The notes beneath the pieces were generated by a model that did no database searches, had not been told where the DNA came from, and saw only the letters and a program-made list of their open reading frames with translations. Position numbers and translations under genes: made by a program. Positions 54,002 to 62,461 of a DNA stretch of 64,000 nucleotides are shown here, one piece after another. Source of the stretch: DATARN01 sp036264135 (GTDB taxonomy: Bacteria; Actinomycetota; Acidimicrobiia; Acidimicrobiales; Palsa-688); contig DATARN010000069.1 of assembly GCA_036264135.1 (NCBI GenBank), positions 1-64,000 of the forward strand. The letters are read 5' to 3'. Within the stretch, counting starts at the first letter, position 1. Every line of letters begins with the position of its first letter.

Positions 54002-54496
54002 GTGCCTGTGGCTGAGCTCACGTTGCCGGGCGAGGCTCGCAGCGCCGGCCTGGCTCGTCGCTTTCTGGCCAGCACCCTGACCGGATGGGGCGACTCGGGC
54101 TACACCGACGACGGGGCCCTGCTTCTCACCGAGCTGGTGACCAATGCCGCCCTGCACGCCAAGACCGACATCGTGATCAAGATCGAGCTGAAGGCGGCCT
54201 GCCTGCGGCTGGCGGTCACCGACGGGTCGCCCCGCCAGCCGGTGGTGCGGCACTACAGCGACCACTCGACGACGGGCCGAGGACTGGCGCTGGTGACCGC
54301 CCTGGCGTCGCGCTGGGGAATCAGCTCGCATCCCGACGGCAGCAAGACGGTGTGGGTGGAACTTGCCAGCAGCGGCCGTCACGGCGGCGGGGGCGCCTCG
54401 GAGACGCAGCTCGTGGATCTGAACGCCTTCCCCGACCTGGAGGAGTCGGCGCCCAACCTCGACTCGTCGGGCAGCGCATCACTCCGGGTCGCATGA
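54002..54496 (+). CDS. RsbW-like anti-sigma ATPase/kinase
   Basis: A 164-residue HATPase_c protein from GTG 54002. N box LLLTELVTNAALHA, G1-type LAVTDGSPR and the TTGRGLALVTALASRWG block match actinobacterial RsbW-like serine kinases. It is the likely partner of the STAS protein upstream. The C-terminal 40 residues are acidic and not conserved in the family. Stop overlaps the next start (ATGA). Confidence 0.9.
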   Translation: MPVAELTLPGEARSAGLARRFLASTLTGWGDSGYTDDGALLLTELVTNAALHAKTDIVIKIELKAACLRLAVTDGSPRQPVVRHYSDHSTTGRGLALVTALASRWGISSHPDGSKTVWVELASSGRHGGGGASETQLVDLNAFPDLEESAPNLDSSGSASLRVA

Positions 54497-54972
54497 CCGC
54501 ACCCGGAAGCGAACTGATTGCCGTTCCCCTGCTGCAGATCCCCGTGCCCATCTGGGCACGCAGTCAGGAGCACATCGACGAGCTGCTCCGGGAGTTCACC
54601 TTGATTTCCGCCCAGCTGCGCCAGCAGCCGGGGCCGTCGGACGTTCCGGTGCGGTTGATCCAGCTGATCGAGGAACTGACCCAGCAGTATGGGGGATTGA
54701 ACACCGACCAGGAGAACCGATTGGCCGAGGCGGCGGCGTCGGGGCTCACCGAGCTCGACCTGCTGTACCACGTCCCGCCTCAGGCGGCCGAAGCGTCGCA
54801 GCGACTCCAGGACATCCTGGACGAGGCAGATGCCTACTGCCGGGCGGGCACGCACCTGCTGACCTTGGCGACGCCTCCGGAACTGGCCCGCTTCGTTCGC
54901 TGGTTCCTGGGCGAGTTCGCCGGCCAGCTGCAGGGCCGCCCTCCGACGCCGTACCCGGAATATCAGGGCTGA
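54493..54972 (+). CDS. Hypothetical protein coupled to the anti-sigma kinase
   Basis: A 159-residue soluble, mostly helical, acidic protein (LIQLIEELTQQYGGLN, LLYHVPPQAAEAS). Not recognised as a named family. Its ATG lies inside the stop of the RsbW-like gene, so the two are made together; it may be a regulator or binding partner of that kinase. It ends 3 bp before the convergent epimerase gene. Confidence 0.75.
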   Translation: MTAPGSELIAVPLLQIPVPIWARSQEHIDELLREFTLISAQLRQQPGPSDVPVRLIQLIEELTQQYGGLNTDQENRLAEAAASGLTELDLLYHVPPQAAEASQRLQDILDEADAYCRAGTHLLTLATPPELARFVRWFLGEFAGQLQGRPPTPYPEYQG

Positions 54973-54975
54973 GGG

Positions 54976-56001
54976 CTACAGGATCCAGCGCTGCTCGCGG
55001 TACCAGCCGATGGTGGCCGCGATCGCCCGTTCCAGATCGGGTTCGGCGAACCGGAATCCGGTGGCGAGGAGGGCGTCAACGCTCAAGCGATTGTTGAGAT
55101 TCGCCTTACGCATAAATCGGAACCGGTCCTTGGTGAGCAGGATGTCGGGGCGCATCCCCGCGGCCAGCATCTCGTTGCGCACCGCCGCCCGCCGTTCGTA
55201 GGCATACCCGCAGTCCGGGTCGTCGCGAAGCTCGATCGTCATGCCCATCGCTCCGGCGATGATCCCCGCCACCTCATGGCTGGTGGGGTACTCGGGAAAC
55301 ACCACGTTGAACGCCTGCCCCGTGCTGGCGGGGTGGACACTGAGGTGGAGGCAGGCCTGGAGCACGTCGTCGATGTGCACCAGCCGCTGCTCGACGGGCG
55401 TGGCCGGCGCCACCAGGACGTCCTCGCCGGAAAAGCGTTCGATGGCCGCGTCGAGGACGGCGCTGGCGAGCAGCTTGATGTTGCCCGGGCCGAACACCGA
55501 TACCGGGCGGACCACGACCACCGGCACGCCTTCCCGGCAGGCGGACCACAACACCTGCTCGGCGGCCCATTTGGCCTTGCCGTAAGCCCGGCTCGGCTGC
55601 GGCTCGGTGTGCTCGCTGACCGGGCTCGGCAGCTGGACTTCCTCGCCGTAGACCGACGTCGAGCTCATGTACAGCACCCGCTCCAGTGTCTCGGACTCGG
55701 ACGCCGCCGCCAGGAGGCGTCGCGTCGCCACCACGTTGTCGCGGATCATCGCTGCCTCAGACGACTGGGAACTGGACGCGCCGGCCAGGTGAAACAGGTG
55801 CGTCACCTCGGCCAGCAGCGGCGCCACGTCGTCGCCGCCCGCCAGATCGGCGGGCTGGTATGTCGCCGCGGGTGGCAGCGCCTCGGCGTGCGGACGGCGT
55901 CCCGTCGCCCTGACCTCCCATCCCGCATCCAGCAGGGCGGCCACCAACCGGGCCCCGATGAACCCCGTCGCCCCCGTTACCAGTGCGATGCGATCAGCCA
56001 T
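54976..56001 (-). CDS. NAD-dependent epimerase/dehydratase (extended SDR)
   Basis: A 341-residue extended SDR with NAD motif TGATGFIG at residue 9, VTHLFHLAGASS, active Ser/Thr in YMSSTSVYGE, and Tyr-x3-Lys in AYGKAKWAAE. The later VRPVSVFGPGN and QRLVHIDDVLQACLHL blocks are typical of nucleotide-sugar epimerases/dehydratases and related 3-beta-HSD-like reductases. The C-terminal region (FRFMRKANLNNRLS) resembles substrate domains of the group. The exact sugar or lipid substrate is unknown. It follows the BNR-repeat lipoprotein on the same strand after 69 bp. Confidence 0.9.
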   Translation of the reverse strand: MADRIALVTGATGFIGARLVAALLDAGWEVRATGRRPHAEALPPAATYQPADLAGGDDVAPLLAEVTHLFHLAGASSSQSSEAAMIRDNVVATRRLLAAASESETLERVLYMSSTSVYGEEVQLPSPVSEHTEPQPSRAYGKAKWAAEQVLWSACREGVPVVVVRPVSVFGPGNIKLLASAVLDAAIERFSGEDVLVAPATPVEQRLVHIDDVLQACLHLSVHPASTGQAFNVVFPEYPTSHEVAGIIAGAMGMTIELRDDPDCGYAYERRAAVRNEMLAAGMRPDILLTKDRFRFMRKANLNNRLSVDALLATGFRFAEPDLERAIAATIGWYREQRWIL

Positions 56002-56070
56002 GCCCGGTAGCGTCGCACACCGGATGCTCGCCGGGCGTGGTGCGATGCCGGCCTCGGTATGGGCGGTCCC

Positions 56071-57339
56071 CTAGGGGAAGGTGAATGTCGCCCAGTGGCC
56101 CCCGCCGTCGGTGGTCGTGAGCACGGTGCGGGGTTGGATGACGGCCCGCCCCGTTTCCGCGTCCTCGAATCCGAGGAAGACCGCCCCGCCACCCGGTTGC
56201 GAAGTGGTTACCGTCCAATCGATACCGGCATCGTTCGACACCGCGATGCTGGTGGTTCCCGCGGTCAAGGAGGCGACGGTGACGGCCAGCCGCTGACCGG
56301 TGGCGGCCGCGATGTGGTCGACGTGATCGCCGTCAGGGGGGACCGTCGGGAGCAGGTTGGCGCGATGAGGCCCGAACGTGGCCGCGGCGTCGGCCGACAG
56401 CACGACGAAGGCGGCCCCGCCACTGGCCCGGCTGTTGCAGGCGACCGCCACCGAACCGCCGGGTGCGGCGCTGATGGTGGTGGCGTCGGCCTCGTTGCCG
56501 CCCGGCGTGACGCCGCACGGATCGGCGAAGGTGGCCCAGTGAGCGCCGCCGTCGACCGAGCGGGCGAGACGGGTGTGGGCATCCTGAGCACCGCCGGCGG
56601 TGTTCTGGAAGACGGCGACGTACCGGTTGGTGCCGTCCATGGCCACCATGGCCCCCACACCCGTCATGACCGGCGTCGAAAGGCTCTGCCACGAGGTGGC
56701 ACCGACGCTCGTCGCTTGCACCTGGTACGGGCACCCCGGCGGGGTACAAGTCCCGGCGGTCGCCCGCGTCACCGTGCCCGCGCCGATCTCCAGTGAACTG
56801 GTGTCGTCGGTTCCCCTCCTGGTCCAGGTGTGGCCGCCATTCGTCGTGAGCCACAACGAGTTGGCGCCGAAGACGTATCCCGTGTTGGCATCGGCGAACC
56901 GAATGCCGCGTACGCAGGCCACCGTGGTCGAGCACGCCGGCGAGCCTGGGGACTCCAGGTAGGCGACGGGCGCCGGCAGGCCGGCCCAGGTCCGGCCGCC
57001 GTCGAGGGTATGAGCGACCGACGTGCAGGGAGGATGGCTGCAGGGGGCGGTGCCGAGCGCCCATCCCTGGGTGTCACTCACCCACGTCAGGTCGGCCACG
57101 GTGAACCCGGTCGGCAGTGGCCCCCCGGCGGAGACGGTCGTTGTGGGTGCCGTGGGCGCCGTCACGGTGGTCACCGTCGTGGCGGGTACCGAGGTCGTCG
57201 TGGTGGTGGTCGACGGCCTGGTCGTCGGCGCCGTTTTGGGCGACGATTTCGACGAACAGGCGGCGGCCAGCAGGACGATGGCGGCGGCCAGCGTCTGTCC
57301 CCACCGCCCCGCGGTGGGCCGCCGTCGTGGCGACGGTAC
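56071..57339 (-). CDS. Lipoprotein with BNR/photosystem-II-stability-like repeats; start unresolved
   Basis: About 420 residues. A lipoprotein signal with lipobox LLAAAC sits near the N-terminus after RRRPTAGRWGQ, followed by a Thr-rich spacer and several BNR/Ycf48-like blades (DGGRTWAGLP, NGGHTWTRRG, DGGAHWATF, DAGIDWTV, DGGGHWATF), i.e. an extracellular beta-propeller. No ATG, GTG or TTG exists in frame between the lipobox and about 57535, and a start there would cover the divergent gene. The right coordinate is therefore nominal. An ATC codon at 57351-57349 or a CTG at 57291 are the only near candidates. Confidence 0.72.
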   Translation of the reverse strand, partial: VPSPRRRPTAGRWGQTLAAAIVLLAAACSSKSSPKTAPTTRPSTTTTTTSVPATTVTTVTAPTAPTTTVSAGGPLPTGFTVADLTWVSDTQGWALGTAPCSHPPCTSVAHTLDGGRTWAGLPAPVAYLESPGSPACSTTVACVRGIRFADANTGYVFGANSLWLTTNGGHTWTRRGTDDTSSLEIGAGTVTRATAGTCTPPGCPYQVQATSVGATSWQSLSTPVMTGVGAMVAMDGTNRYVAVFQNTAGGAQDAHTRLARSVDGGAHWATFADPCGVTPGGNEADATTISAAPGGSVAVACNSRASGGAAFVVLSADAAATFGPHRANLLPTVPPDGDHVDHIAAATGQRLAVTVASLTAGTTSIAVSNDAGIDWTVTTSQPGGGAVFLGFEDAETGRAVIQPRTVLTTTDGGGHWATFTFP

Positions 57340-57349
57340 GTTTCCAGAG

Positions 57350-58282
57350 ATGTCCCGTGCCGTCGCCCTCGCCGCGGCCGGGTTCGTCGTGACCGCGTTG
57401 GTCGCGGCGTGCCGGACGACGCCCGGCGCCTCGGTTGCCGGCCGGAGCCCGGGCCGGGAAGGCGTCGGGGCGCCCGCCTCAGAAGCAGCCACGACCACGA
57501 CGACCACGCTACCCGCCGACGGCTTTACCCCCATCGCGGTCGGCTCGGATCTCACGCAACTGGTCACGCCGCTGGGCACGGTCCTGCGGGTTGATCCCCG
57601 CCGCCTTTCGGTGGCCGTGATCCCCGGCACGATGGAGCCCGGCGGCACGTTCCCGGAGGGCGGCCAGGTGCCGCCCAGCCTGCGGCCGGTGCTCGTCGCC
57701 GCCACCAACGCCGGCTTCAAGCGGGCCGATGCCCGCGGCGGCGAGTACGTCGACGGCCGCCTGACGGGCACCCTGCGGGCCGGGGCGGCGACGTTCGTGA
57801 TTCGCGCCGACGGCCGCTTCGACGTGGGAGCCTGGCAGCAGAGCGTGGCGCCGGCGCCTGGTGATGTCGCCGTCCTCCAGAACCTGGAACCGCTCGTGGA
57901 CCAGGGCCAACCGGCTCCCGACCTGGGCGCGGACATCTTGGCCCGCTGGGGCCTCACCTTCCGGCCGGCGCTGCCGGTGTCGGTTTGGCGGTCCGGCCTT
58001 GGGATCGACCGGTTTGGGCGGCTGCTCTACGCCGTGGGAACCAACGCGGTACCGGCGCAGCTCGCAGCGCTGTTGATCTCCGCCGGCGCCATCCGGGCCA
58101 TGGAGCTCGACATCAACCACCTGTGGGTCTTCGCCTCCGCGTTCAGTCACCCCGATCCCGCCCACCCCGACGTCGTCACCGCAGCCGCCCTGCTCCCCGG
58201 AATGACGCCCGCCGCCGGTCATGTCCTCTTGCCAGGAGCCCGGGACTTCCTGGCCATATATCGGCGGCTCCCGACACCATGA
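57350..58282 (+). CDS. Lipoprotein with phosphodiester-glycosidase-like (NAGPA/DUF2233) domain
   Basis: A 310-residue lipoprotein: signal with lipobox LVAAC (Cys21), a Thr-rich spacer and one domain. The sequences VAATNAGFKRADARGGEYVDG and SAGAIRAMELDINHLWVFASAF are the characteristic glycine-rich and D-N-H segments of the phosphodiester glycosidase (DUF2233) family, which uncovers N-acetylglucosamine-phosphodiesters. Start ATG 57350. ATGA overlap with the next gene. It is back to back with a second lipoprotein on the other strand. Confidence 0.78.
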   Translation: MSRAVALAAAGFVVTALVAACRTTPGASVAGRSPGREGVGAPASEAATTTTTTLPADGFTPIAVGSDLTQLVTPLGTVLRVDPRRLSVAVIPGTMEPGGTFPEGGQVPPSLRPVLVAATNAGFKRADARGGEYVDGRLTGTLRAGAATFVIRADGRFDVGAWQQSVAPAPGDVAVLQNLEPLVDQGQPAPDLGADILARWGLTFRPALPVSVWRSGLGIDRFGRLLYAVGTNAVPAQLAALLISAGAIRAMELDINHLWVFASAFSHPDPAHPDVVTAAALLPGMTPAAGHVLLPGARDFLAIYRRLPTP

Positions 58283-58758
58283 GAAGCCGTGGCCGGTTCC
58301 TCGTCACCATCGCCACCCTTGTCGGCGTGATGGTGGCCGTGTTGGCCGTAGGACTGGTCCTACACCCTCGTGATGCCGTTGGTTCGCCGGCCCGTTCCCG
58401 CTTGCGGGTGGTCGAGGATGTGTTTCCGCCCCGCCGCCTCACCGCCGGCGAGATCCGGCGAGGCGGAGAGACCTGCCTGGTCGGAACCACGGTGGTGGTT
58501 CCGCCCGGCGGCGGCTGCACATTCATCGTCCCGAACGGCGTCCATGTGGTCGAGTTCCGCCGCGTGCCGGGCAGCGCCGGGATGAATCTCACCTTGAGCC
58601 AGACCGTCGACTTGACGCAGAGCGTCGATACGTCCCAGCCCGGCCCCGACCCGACCGATCCGCTCCGGCTGCGATTCGCCGCCGTCCACAACGGGACAAC
58701 CGTGACCTTGAGCGGCTGCCGGGGCCCGGCTGCCTGCCGCCTCGCCCTGGCCTCATGA
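58279..58758 (+). CDS. Exported/anchored small protein, unknown
   Basis: A 159-residue protein with a basic start and one hydrophobic helix (about 8-28: FLVTIATLVGVMVAVLAVGLV) acting as signal or anchor. A beta-rich extracytoplasmic domain with four cysteines follows (ETCLVG, GGCTFI, LSGCRG, AACRLA). Not recognised. Both ends lie in 4-bp overlaps with neighbours, so it is one unit with the phosphodiester-glycosidase-like lipoprotein and the membrane protein. Confidence 0.75.
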   Translation: MRSRGRFLVTIATLVGVMVAVLAVGLVLHPRDAVGSPARSRLRVVEDVFPPRRLTAGEIRRGGETCLVGTTVVVPPGGGCTFIVPNGVHVVEFRRVPGSAGMNLTLSQTVDLTQSVDTSQPGPDPTDPLRLRFAAVHNGTTVTLSGCRGPAACRLALAS

Positions 58759-59549
58759 CCGTGTCCGCCCCGGCCGCCGACCTCGTCTCGCGGCCATGGC
58801 GGTTGGCCGCCCTCGGACTGCTTGTCGTCATCGTCGTGGTCGAGTCGGCCCTGGGCGCGGTGCTGGCGCCGGCACCGCGTCCGCACGCCGTTGCCGGGGT
58901 CATGGCGTTACCCGGCGTGGCCACCATGTCTCGTGGCGCCAGCATCGATCCAACGGAGCTGACCCAGGTGGCCGCCGTCCCCGCGCCCCACGATCCCCTG
59001 GCCTACCCGGCGATGGCCGTCCTCGACGCCCTCCTGCTGGTGACCGCCACCGCGGCCGCCTTGTCCCAGCTCGCGGCGCCGTCGAAGGCGGCGCGCGCCG
59101 GCCGATTCGCCAGCTTTCTGGCCAGCCTGGCCATCCTCCTTGTCGGAATCGCCGTGGTCGTCGGTGCCGTCGCCCGGCTTCGCTTCCTCACCGCCCTGTA
59201 CCTCAGCCCGCCATTCGGGACGCTCACCTACCTCCTTCGTTACGGCATCTTTCCCCGCACCGCCGCACTCGTGGCCCTGGTCCTCCTCATGGCCGGCAAG
59301 GCGGCGGCCTGCGCCGCCCTCGACCGCGGCGACCTGGCCGGTAGTGGCGGCCGCTCCGTCGCCGCACGCGGTGCCGCTGGCCTCGCCGTCACCACCGTGG
59401 CGGCAACGGTGGTGACGGCCGCCTGCTATGCCTGGGCCCCCCCGGCCCTCGTGCCGGTCACCGACGCCCTGGCCGCGGCTGTCGTTGGCCTGGCGGCCAT
59501 CGGTTGGGCCGGTGTGATGGTGAGCGGTGCCGTGCGCCGCCTGGCCTAA
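58755..59549 (+). CDS. Polytopic membrane protein, unknown
   Basis: A 264-residue protein with about six hydrophobic helices (about 20-37, 85-105, 118-140, 160-180, 210-230, 240-258), a periplasmic loop after the first, and no catalytic motif that I recognise. ATG lies in the stop of the preceding gene. It ends 21 bp before the convergent response-regulator gene. Confidence 0.7.
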   Translation: MTVSAPAADLVSRPWRLAALGLLVVIVVVESALGAVLAPAPRPHAVAGVMALPGVATMSRGASIDPTELTQVAAVPAPHDPLAYPAMAVLDALLLVTATAAALSQLAAPSKAARAGRFASFLASLAILLVGIAVVVGAVARLRFLTALYLSPPFGTLTYLLRYGIFPRTAALVALVLLMAGKAAACAALDRGDLAGSGGRSVAARGAAGLAVTTVAATVVTAACYAWAPPALVPVTDALAAAVVGLAAIGWAGVMVSGAVRRLA

Positions 59550-59570
59550 ACGGGCCGGGCCGCCGGCCGC

Positions 59571-60176
59571 CTAGATCCAGCCTCGGTCCCGCGCCGCCTG
59601 CGCCGCCTCGATGCGGTTACGGGTTCCGGTTTTCTGGATGGCGGAGGACAGGTAGTTCCGCACGGTGCTCTTCGACAGGTTCAAACAGGAGGCGATCTCG
59701 CCGACGGGGGATCCGTCCACCCCTGCGGCCAGCACGTCGCGCTCCCGGTCGGTGAGGGGGTTGGGCCCGCTCGTCAACGCCGCCGCCGCCAGGGCGGGGT
59801 CGATGATCCGCTCGCCGGTCAGGACCCGGCGGATGACGCCCGCCAGCTGGTCCACCGGCCCGTCCTTCACCACGAAGCCCGAGGCGCCGGCGTCCATGGC
59901 CTCCCGGAGGTAGCCGGGGCGCCCGAAGGTGGTGACGATGACCACCCGGCAGGCGGGGCAGTGGGCCTGCAGCAGGCGAGCCGCCACCAGGCCGTTCATG
60001 CCGGGCATCTCGATATCCAGCAAGGCCACGTCCGGCTTGCTTTCCTCGCACGCCGCCACCACGTCGTTTCCCGAGGCTACCTGGGCGACCACCTCGATGT
60101 CCGGCTCGAGCGACAGCAGCAATGCCAGCGCTCCCCGCATCATCCCCTGGTCCTCGGCCAGGAGAACACGGATCAC
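59571..60176 (-). CDS. NarL/LuxR-family response regulator
   Basis: A 201-residue regulator: receiver domain with acidic pair Glu8-Asp9 (LAEDQ), phospho-acceptor Asp54 in ALLDIEMPG, and Lys in VVKDGP. A LuxR-type HTH follows (about 139-201: LTDRERDVLAAGVDG...EIASCLNLSKSTVRNYLS). DesR/LiaR-like layout. Start GTG 60176 overlaps the stop of the kinase gene (GTGA). With the kinase it follows two RiPP-type biosynthetic genes in one transcription unit, so it may regulate them. Confidence 0.93.
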   Translation of the reverse strand: MIRVLLAEDQGMMRGALALLLSLEPDIEVVAQVASGNDVVAACEESKPDVALLDIEMPGMNGLVAARLLQAHCPACRVVIVTTFGRPGYLREAMDAGASGFVVKDGPVDQLAGVIRRVLTGERIIDPALAAAALTSGPNPLTDRERDVLAAGVDGSPVGEIASCLNLSKSTVRNYLSSAIQKTGTRNRIEAAQAARDRGWI

Positions 60177-61540
60177 ACAGCGCCACGCCCCTCGGCGCCG
60201 CACGGCACCGTGGCCGCCAGGCGGAAGCCGCCGCCGGGGTGACGGCCGGCTTCCAGCCGACCGTTGGCCGCCGCCAACCGCTCCGCCAGCCCCTGCAGAC
60301 CGCTGCCGGCCCGACCGGGCTGCGGCTTGCCATCGGCGGGGGAGGCGTCCGGGGAAGGTGTGTCGCCGGTGCCGTCGTCGCGTATCTCCAGCATGGCGAC
60401 GCCGTCGGCCTGCCGCAGTTCGATATCGCAATGATGGCCGCGGCTGTGGCGGACGACGTTGGTGACCCCCTCACGTACGGTCCAGCCGAGGACGGTCTCG
60501 ACGGTGTCGGGCAGCCGATGCTCGGGGCGGCGAATGGTGGCGTCGATGCCCGCCGCCGCCAGTGCCAGGCGTGCCCCCTCCAGCTCGGTCTCGAGGCTTC
60601 GTTCCCGGTAGTTCGTCACCGCCTCGCGAACCTCGGCCAGCGCCTGGCGGCTCACCATCTCGATGTCTCCGGACTCCCGGGCCGCCGCCTCGGCGTCGAG
60701 CGACACCAGCCGGCGTACCGCCTCGCTTTTCACCACGATGAGGGACAGGGTGTGGCCGAGGAGGTCGTGCAGGTCCCGAGAGAAGCGCAGCCGTTCGTCG
60801 GCCACCGCCAGGCGCGCCACCTCTTCGCGGGCGGCGTTGAGGTCGGCGATCAGGCGGAGCATCCGGAGGATCATCATCACGACCAGGCCGGAGATGAACA
60901 CCCCGAACACCTGCGGGACCACGGGGAGCCGGGGCAGGCTCGACACGATGGCGGCGTCGAGAAGGGTGACGCCCAAGATCCCGAAGATCGCCGGTTTTCC
61001 CGGCAGGGCGGAGGCGATGGCCGCCGACAGGAAGAAGAACAGGAAGACCCAGGTGCCGCCGTAGGCCAGGCTGGTCGCCAGGGCGATACCGGTGAGGGGA
61101 ACCAGCAACGCGACCCTGGCCGCCACCGTCCTGGTCGGATCGGAACTGACCCAGATCAGCGTCAGGTACAGCGCCACGAAGGCGCCGAGTAGGAAGGACG
61201 CCGCGACCACCGGCTCGGCTCGGCCGGCCGCGATCTCGCTGGCAGGGGACGCGAGGACCACGAGCCAGGCCGAACTCCACGCCACGATGCGGACGCGGCG
61301 GCGTCGCTCAGGGACCGGCTGGGCCGCTACCACTGGCACGTCACCACCTTTCCCACTCGCCCGTTCCGATGGGCCGAACAGAATGTACGTCAGCGGGCGG
61401 ATCGGTGTGACACGCGGTTCCGTGGCCGCCACGTCCGGGAATCCCGGCCGGTAGGACGGAAAGAGGGCGCGAAGCGATCGAACGGCGTGCTCGACCCCGG
61501 GGTAGCCGCCCACGTCGTGGTCCGGTAGGAGCGCGGTCAT
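60173..61540 (-). CDS. Membrane histidine kinase (HisKA_3) with unusual N-terminus
   Basis: A 455-residue sensor kinase. Residues about 1-90 are soluble and not like known sensor domains (MTALLPDHDVGGYPG... LTYILFGPSE). Five to six membrane helices follow (about 92-230), then a HisKA_3 dimerisation helix with His258 in RDLHDLLGHTLS and a HATPase domain with VREGVTNVVRHS and GSGLQGLAERL. Its ATG overlaps the stop of the thiopeptide-type gene (ATGA), so the kinase is made together with the biosynthetic enzymes. The ligand sensed is unknown. Confidence 0.9.
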   Translation of the reverse strand: MTALLPDHDVGGYPGVEHAVRSLRALFPSYRPGFPDVAATEPRVTPIRPLTYILFGPSERASGKGGDVPVVAAQPVPERRRRVRIVAWSSAWLVVLASPASEIAAGRAEPVVAASFLLGAFVALYLTLIWVSSDPTRTVAARVALLVPLTGIALATSLAYGGTWVFLFFFLSAAIASALPGKPAIFGILGVTLLDAAIVSSLPRLPVVPQVFGVFISGLVVMMILRMLRLIADLNAAREEVARLAVADERLRFSRDLHDLLGHTLSLIVVKSEAVRRLVSLDAEAAARESGDIEMVSRQALAEVREAVTNYRERSLETELEGARLALAAAGIDATIRRPEHRLPDTVETVLGWTVREGVTNVVRHSRGHHCDIELRQADGVAMLEIRDDGTGDTPSPDASPADGKPQPGRAGSGLQGLAERLAAANGRLEAGRHPGGGFRLAATVPCGAEGRGAV

Positions 61541-62442
61541 CGGGTCGTTCCCGCCATCGCGCCGTGGGATTGGATGGCGGCTGCCAGCGCCACATAGTGG
61601 TTGCACTCGTGGACGACGCCGAGGCCCAGGCGGTTGTGCAGCAGGTGGAGATGGGCGTGCAGGATCCGGTCCACCTCGGCCGGCGGCAGCGCCGCCTCCC
61701 AGTTGACCATGGCCTGTTCCAGCCGCCAGACCCATCGCTGGACCGGCGCCGGTGCCGGCCCGTCAACGCCGTCGGCGAGGGGCGGCGGTGAATAGCGGCC
61801 CAGTCCGCCTCCGGGCTCGGCCCAGGCCTGCCAGTCTCTCGCCGCTCGCTGGCAGAACGCCAACCGCCGGTCCCAGTCGAGCAACTCGAGGGCCGCCCAC
61901 GTGGCCCGCAGGCCGAGTCCGGAGCGGGCCGGCTCGGGCGCGGCCAGCCGGCAGAACGCCAGCACCAGCTCGCTGGCCGCCTGGAACAAGGCTTCGGACT
62001 CGGCCATGAGCCGGGGACCGCCGAAGCGATCCATTTCGGCCTCGTACCGGCACCGGTAGACACCAGCGGGGCACAAGGTGCCCACGTCCAGGCGACGACC
62101 GCCTTCGCCCGCCGCCGCCACCGGCGCCGCCTGGCGCTGGTAGTCGGCCGGTGACAAGGTGGCCGGAAGAGCCGTCAGCACCTCGGCCAAATGACCACGG
62201 AGGAGGCGCTCGACCTCGCGTCGGCCGTCGTCGCCCAGGCCGGCCAGCCGGAGGCGGACGTGGGGCCCGTTCTGCCAGTACCGAATGAAGAACCACGCCG
62301 CCGGGGCCGGATGGGCCTGGTGCCAGGCAACGGCCGGCGCCACCACCCGCCGGATGACCAGGTCGGTAGCCTCGGGGCGGGGGTCGGCGACGTGCAGGTG
62401 CCAGGCGTCCCACCTGGGCCTGGAGTCGTGCGGATGAACCAT
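61537..62442 (-). CDS. Thiopeptide-type bacteriocin biosynthesis domain protein
   Basis: A 301-residue protein matching the thiopeptide-type bacteriocin biosynthesis domain, also the C-terminal (SpaB_C) elimination domain of split LanB dehydratases. Diagnostic blocks are WHLHVADPRP at the N-terminus, WFFIRYWQNGPHVRLRL, YRCRYEAEMDRFGG (YE...RYGG-type) and the C-terminal HLHLLHNRLG. In thiopeptide/thiazole pathways this family performs glutamyl elimination or the [4+2] cyclisation. No glutamylating LanB domain is in the window. It lies 19 bp after the SagB-like gene and is coupled to the kinase gene. Confidence 0.88.
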   Translation of the reverse strand: MVHPHDSRPRWDAWHLHVADPRPEATDLVIRRVVAPAVAWHQAHPAPAAWFFIRYWQNGPHVRLRLAGLGDDGRREVERLLRGHLAEVLTALPATLSPADYQRQAAPVAAAGEGGRRLDVGTLCPAGVYRCRYEAEMDRFGGPRLMAESEALFQAASELVLAFCRLAAPEPARSGLGLRATWAALELLDWDRRLAFCQRAARDWQAWAEPGGGLGRYSPPPLADGVDGPAPAPVQRWVWRLEQAMVNWEAALPPAEVDRILHAHLHLLHNRLGLGVVHECNHYVALAAAIQSHGAMAGTTR

Positions 62443-62461
62443 GGCGTTTCCTTCCTTCGCC

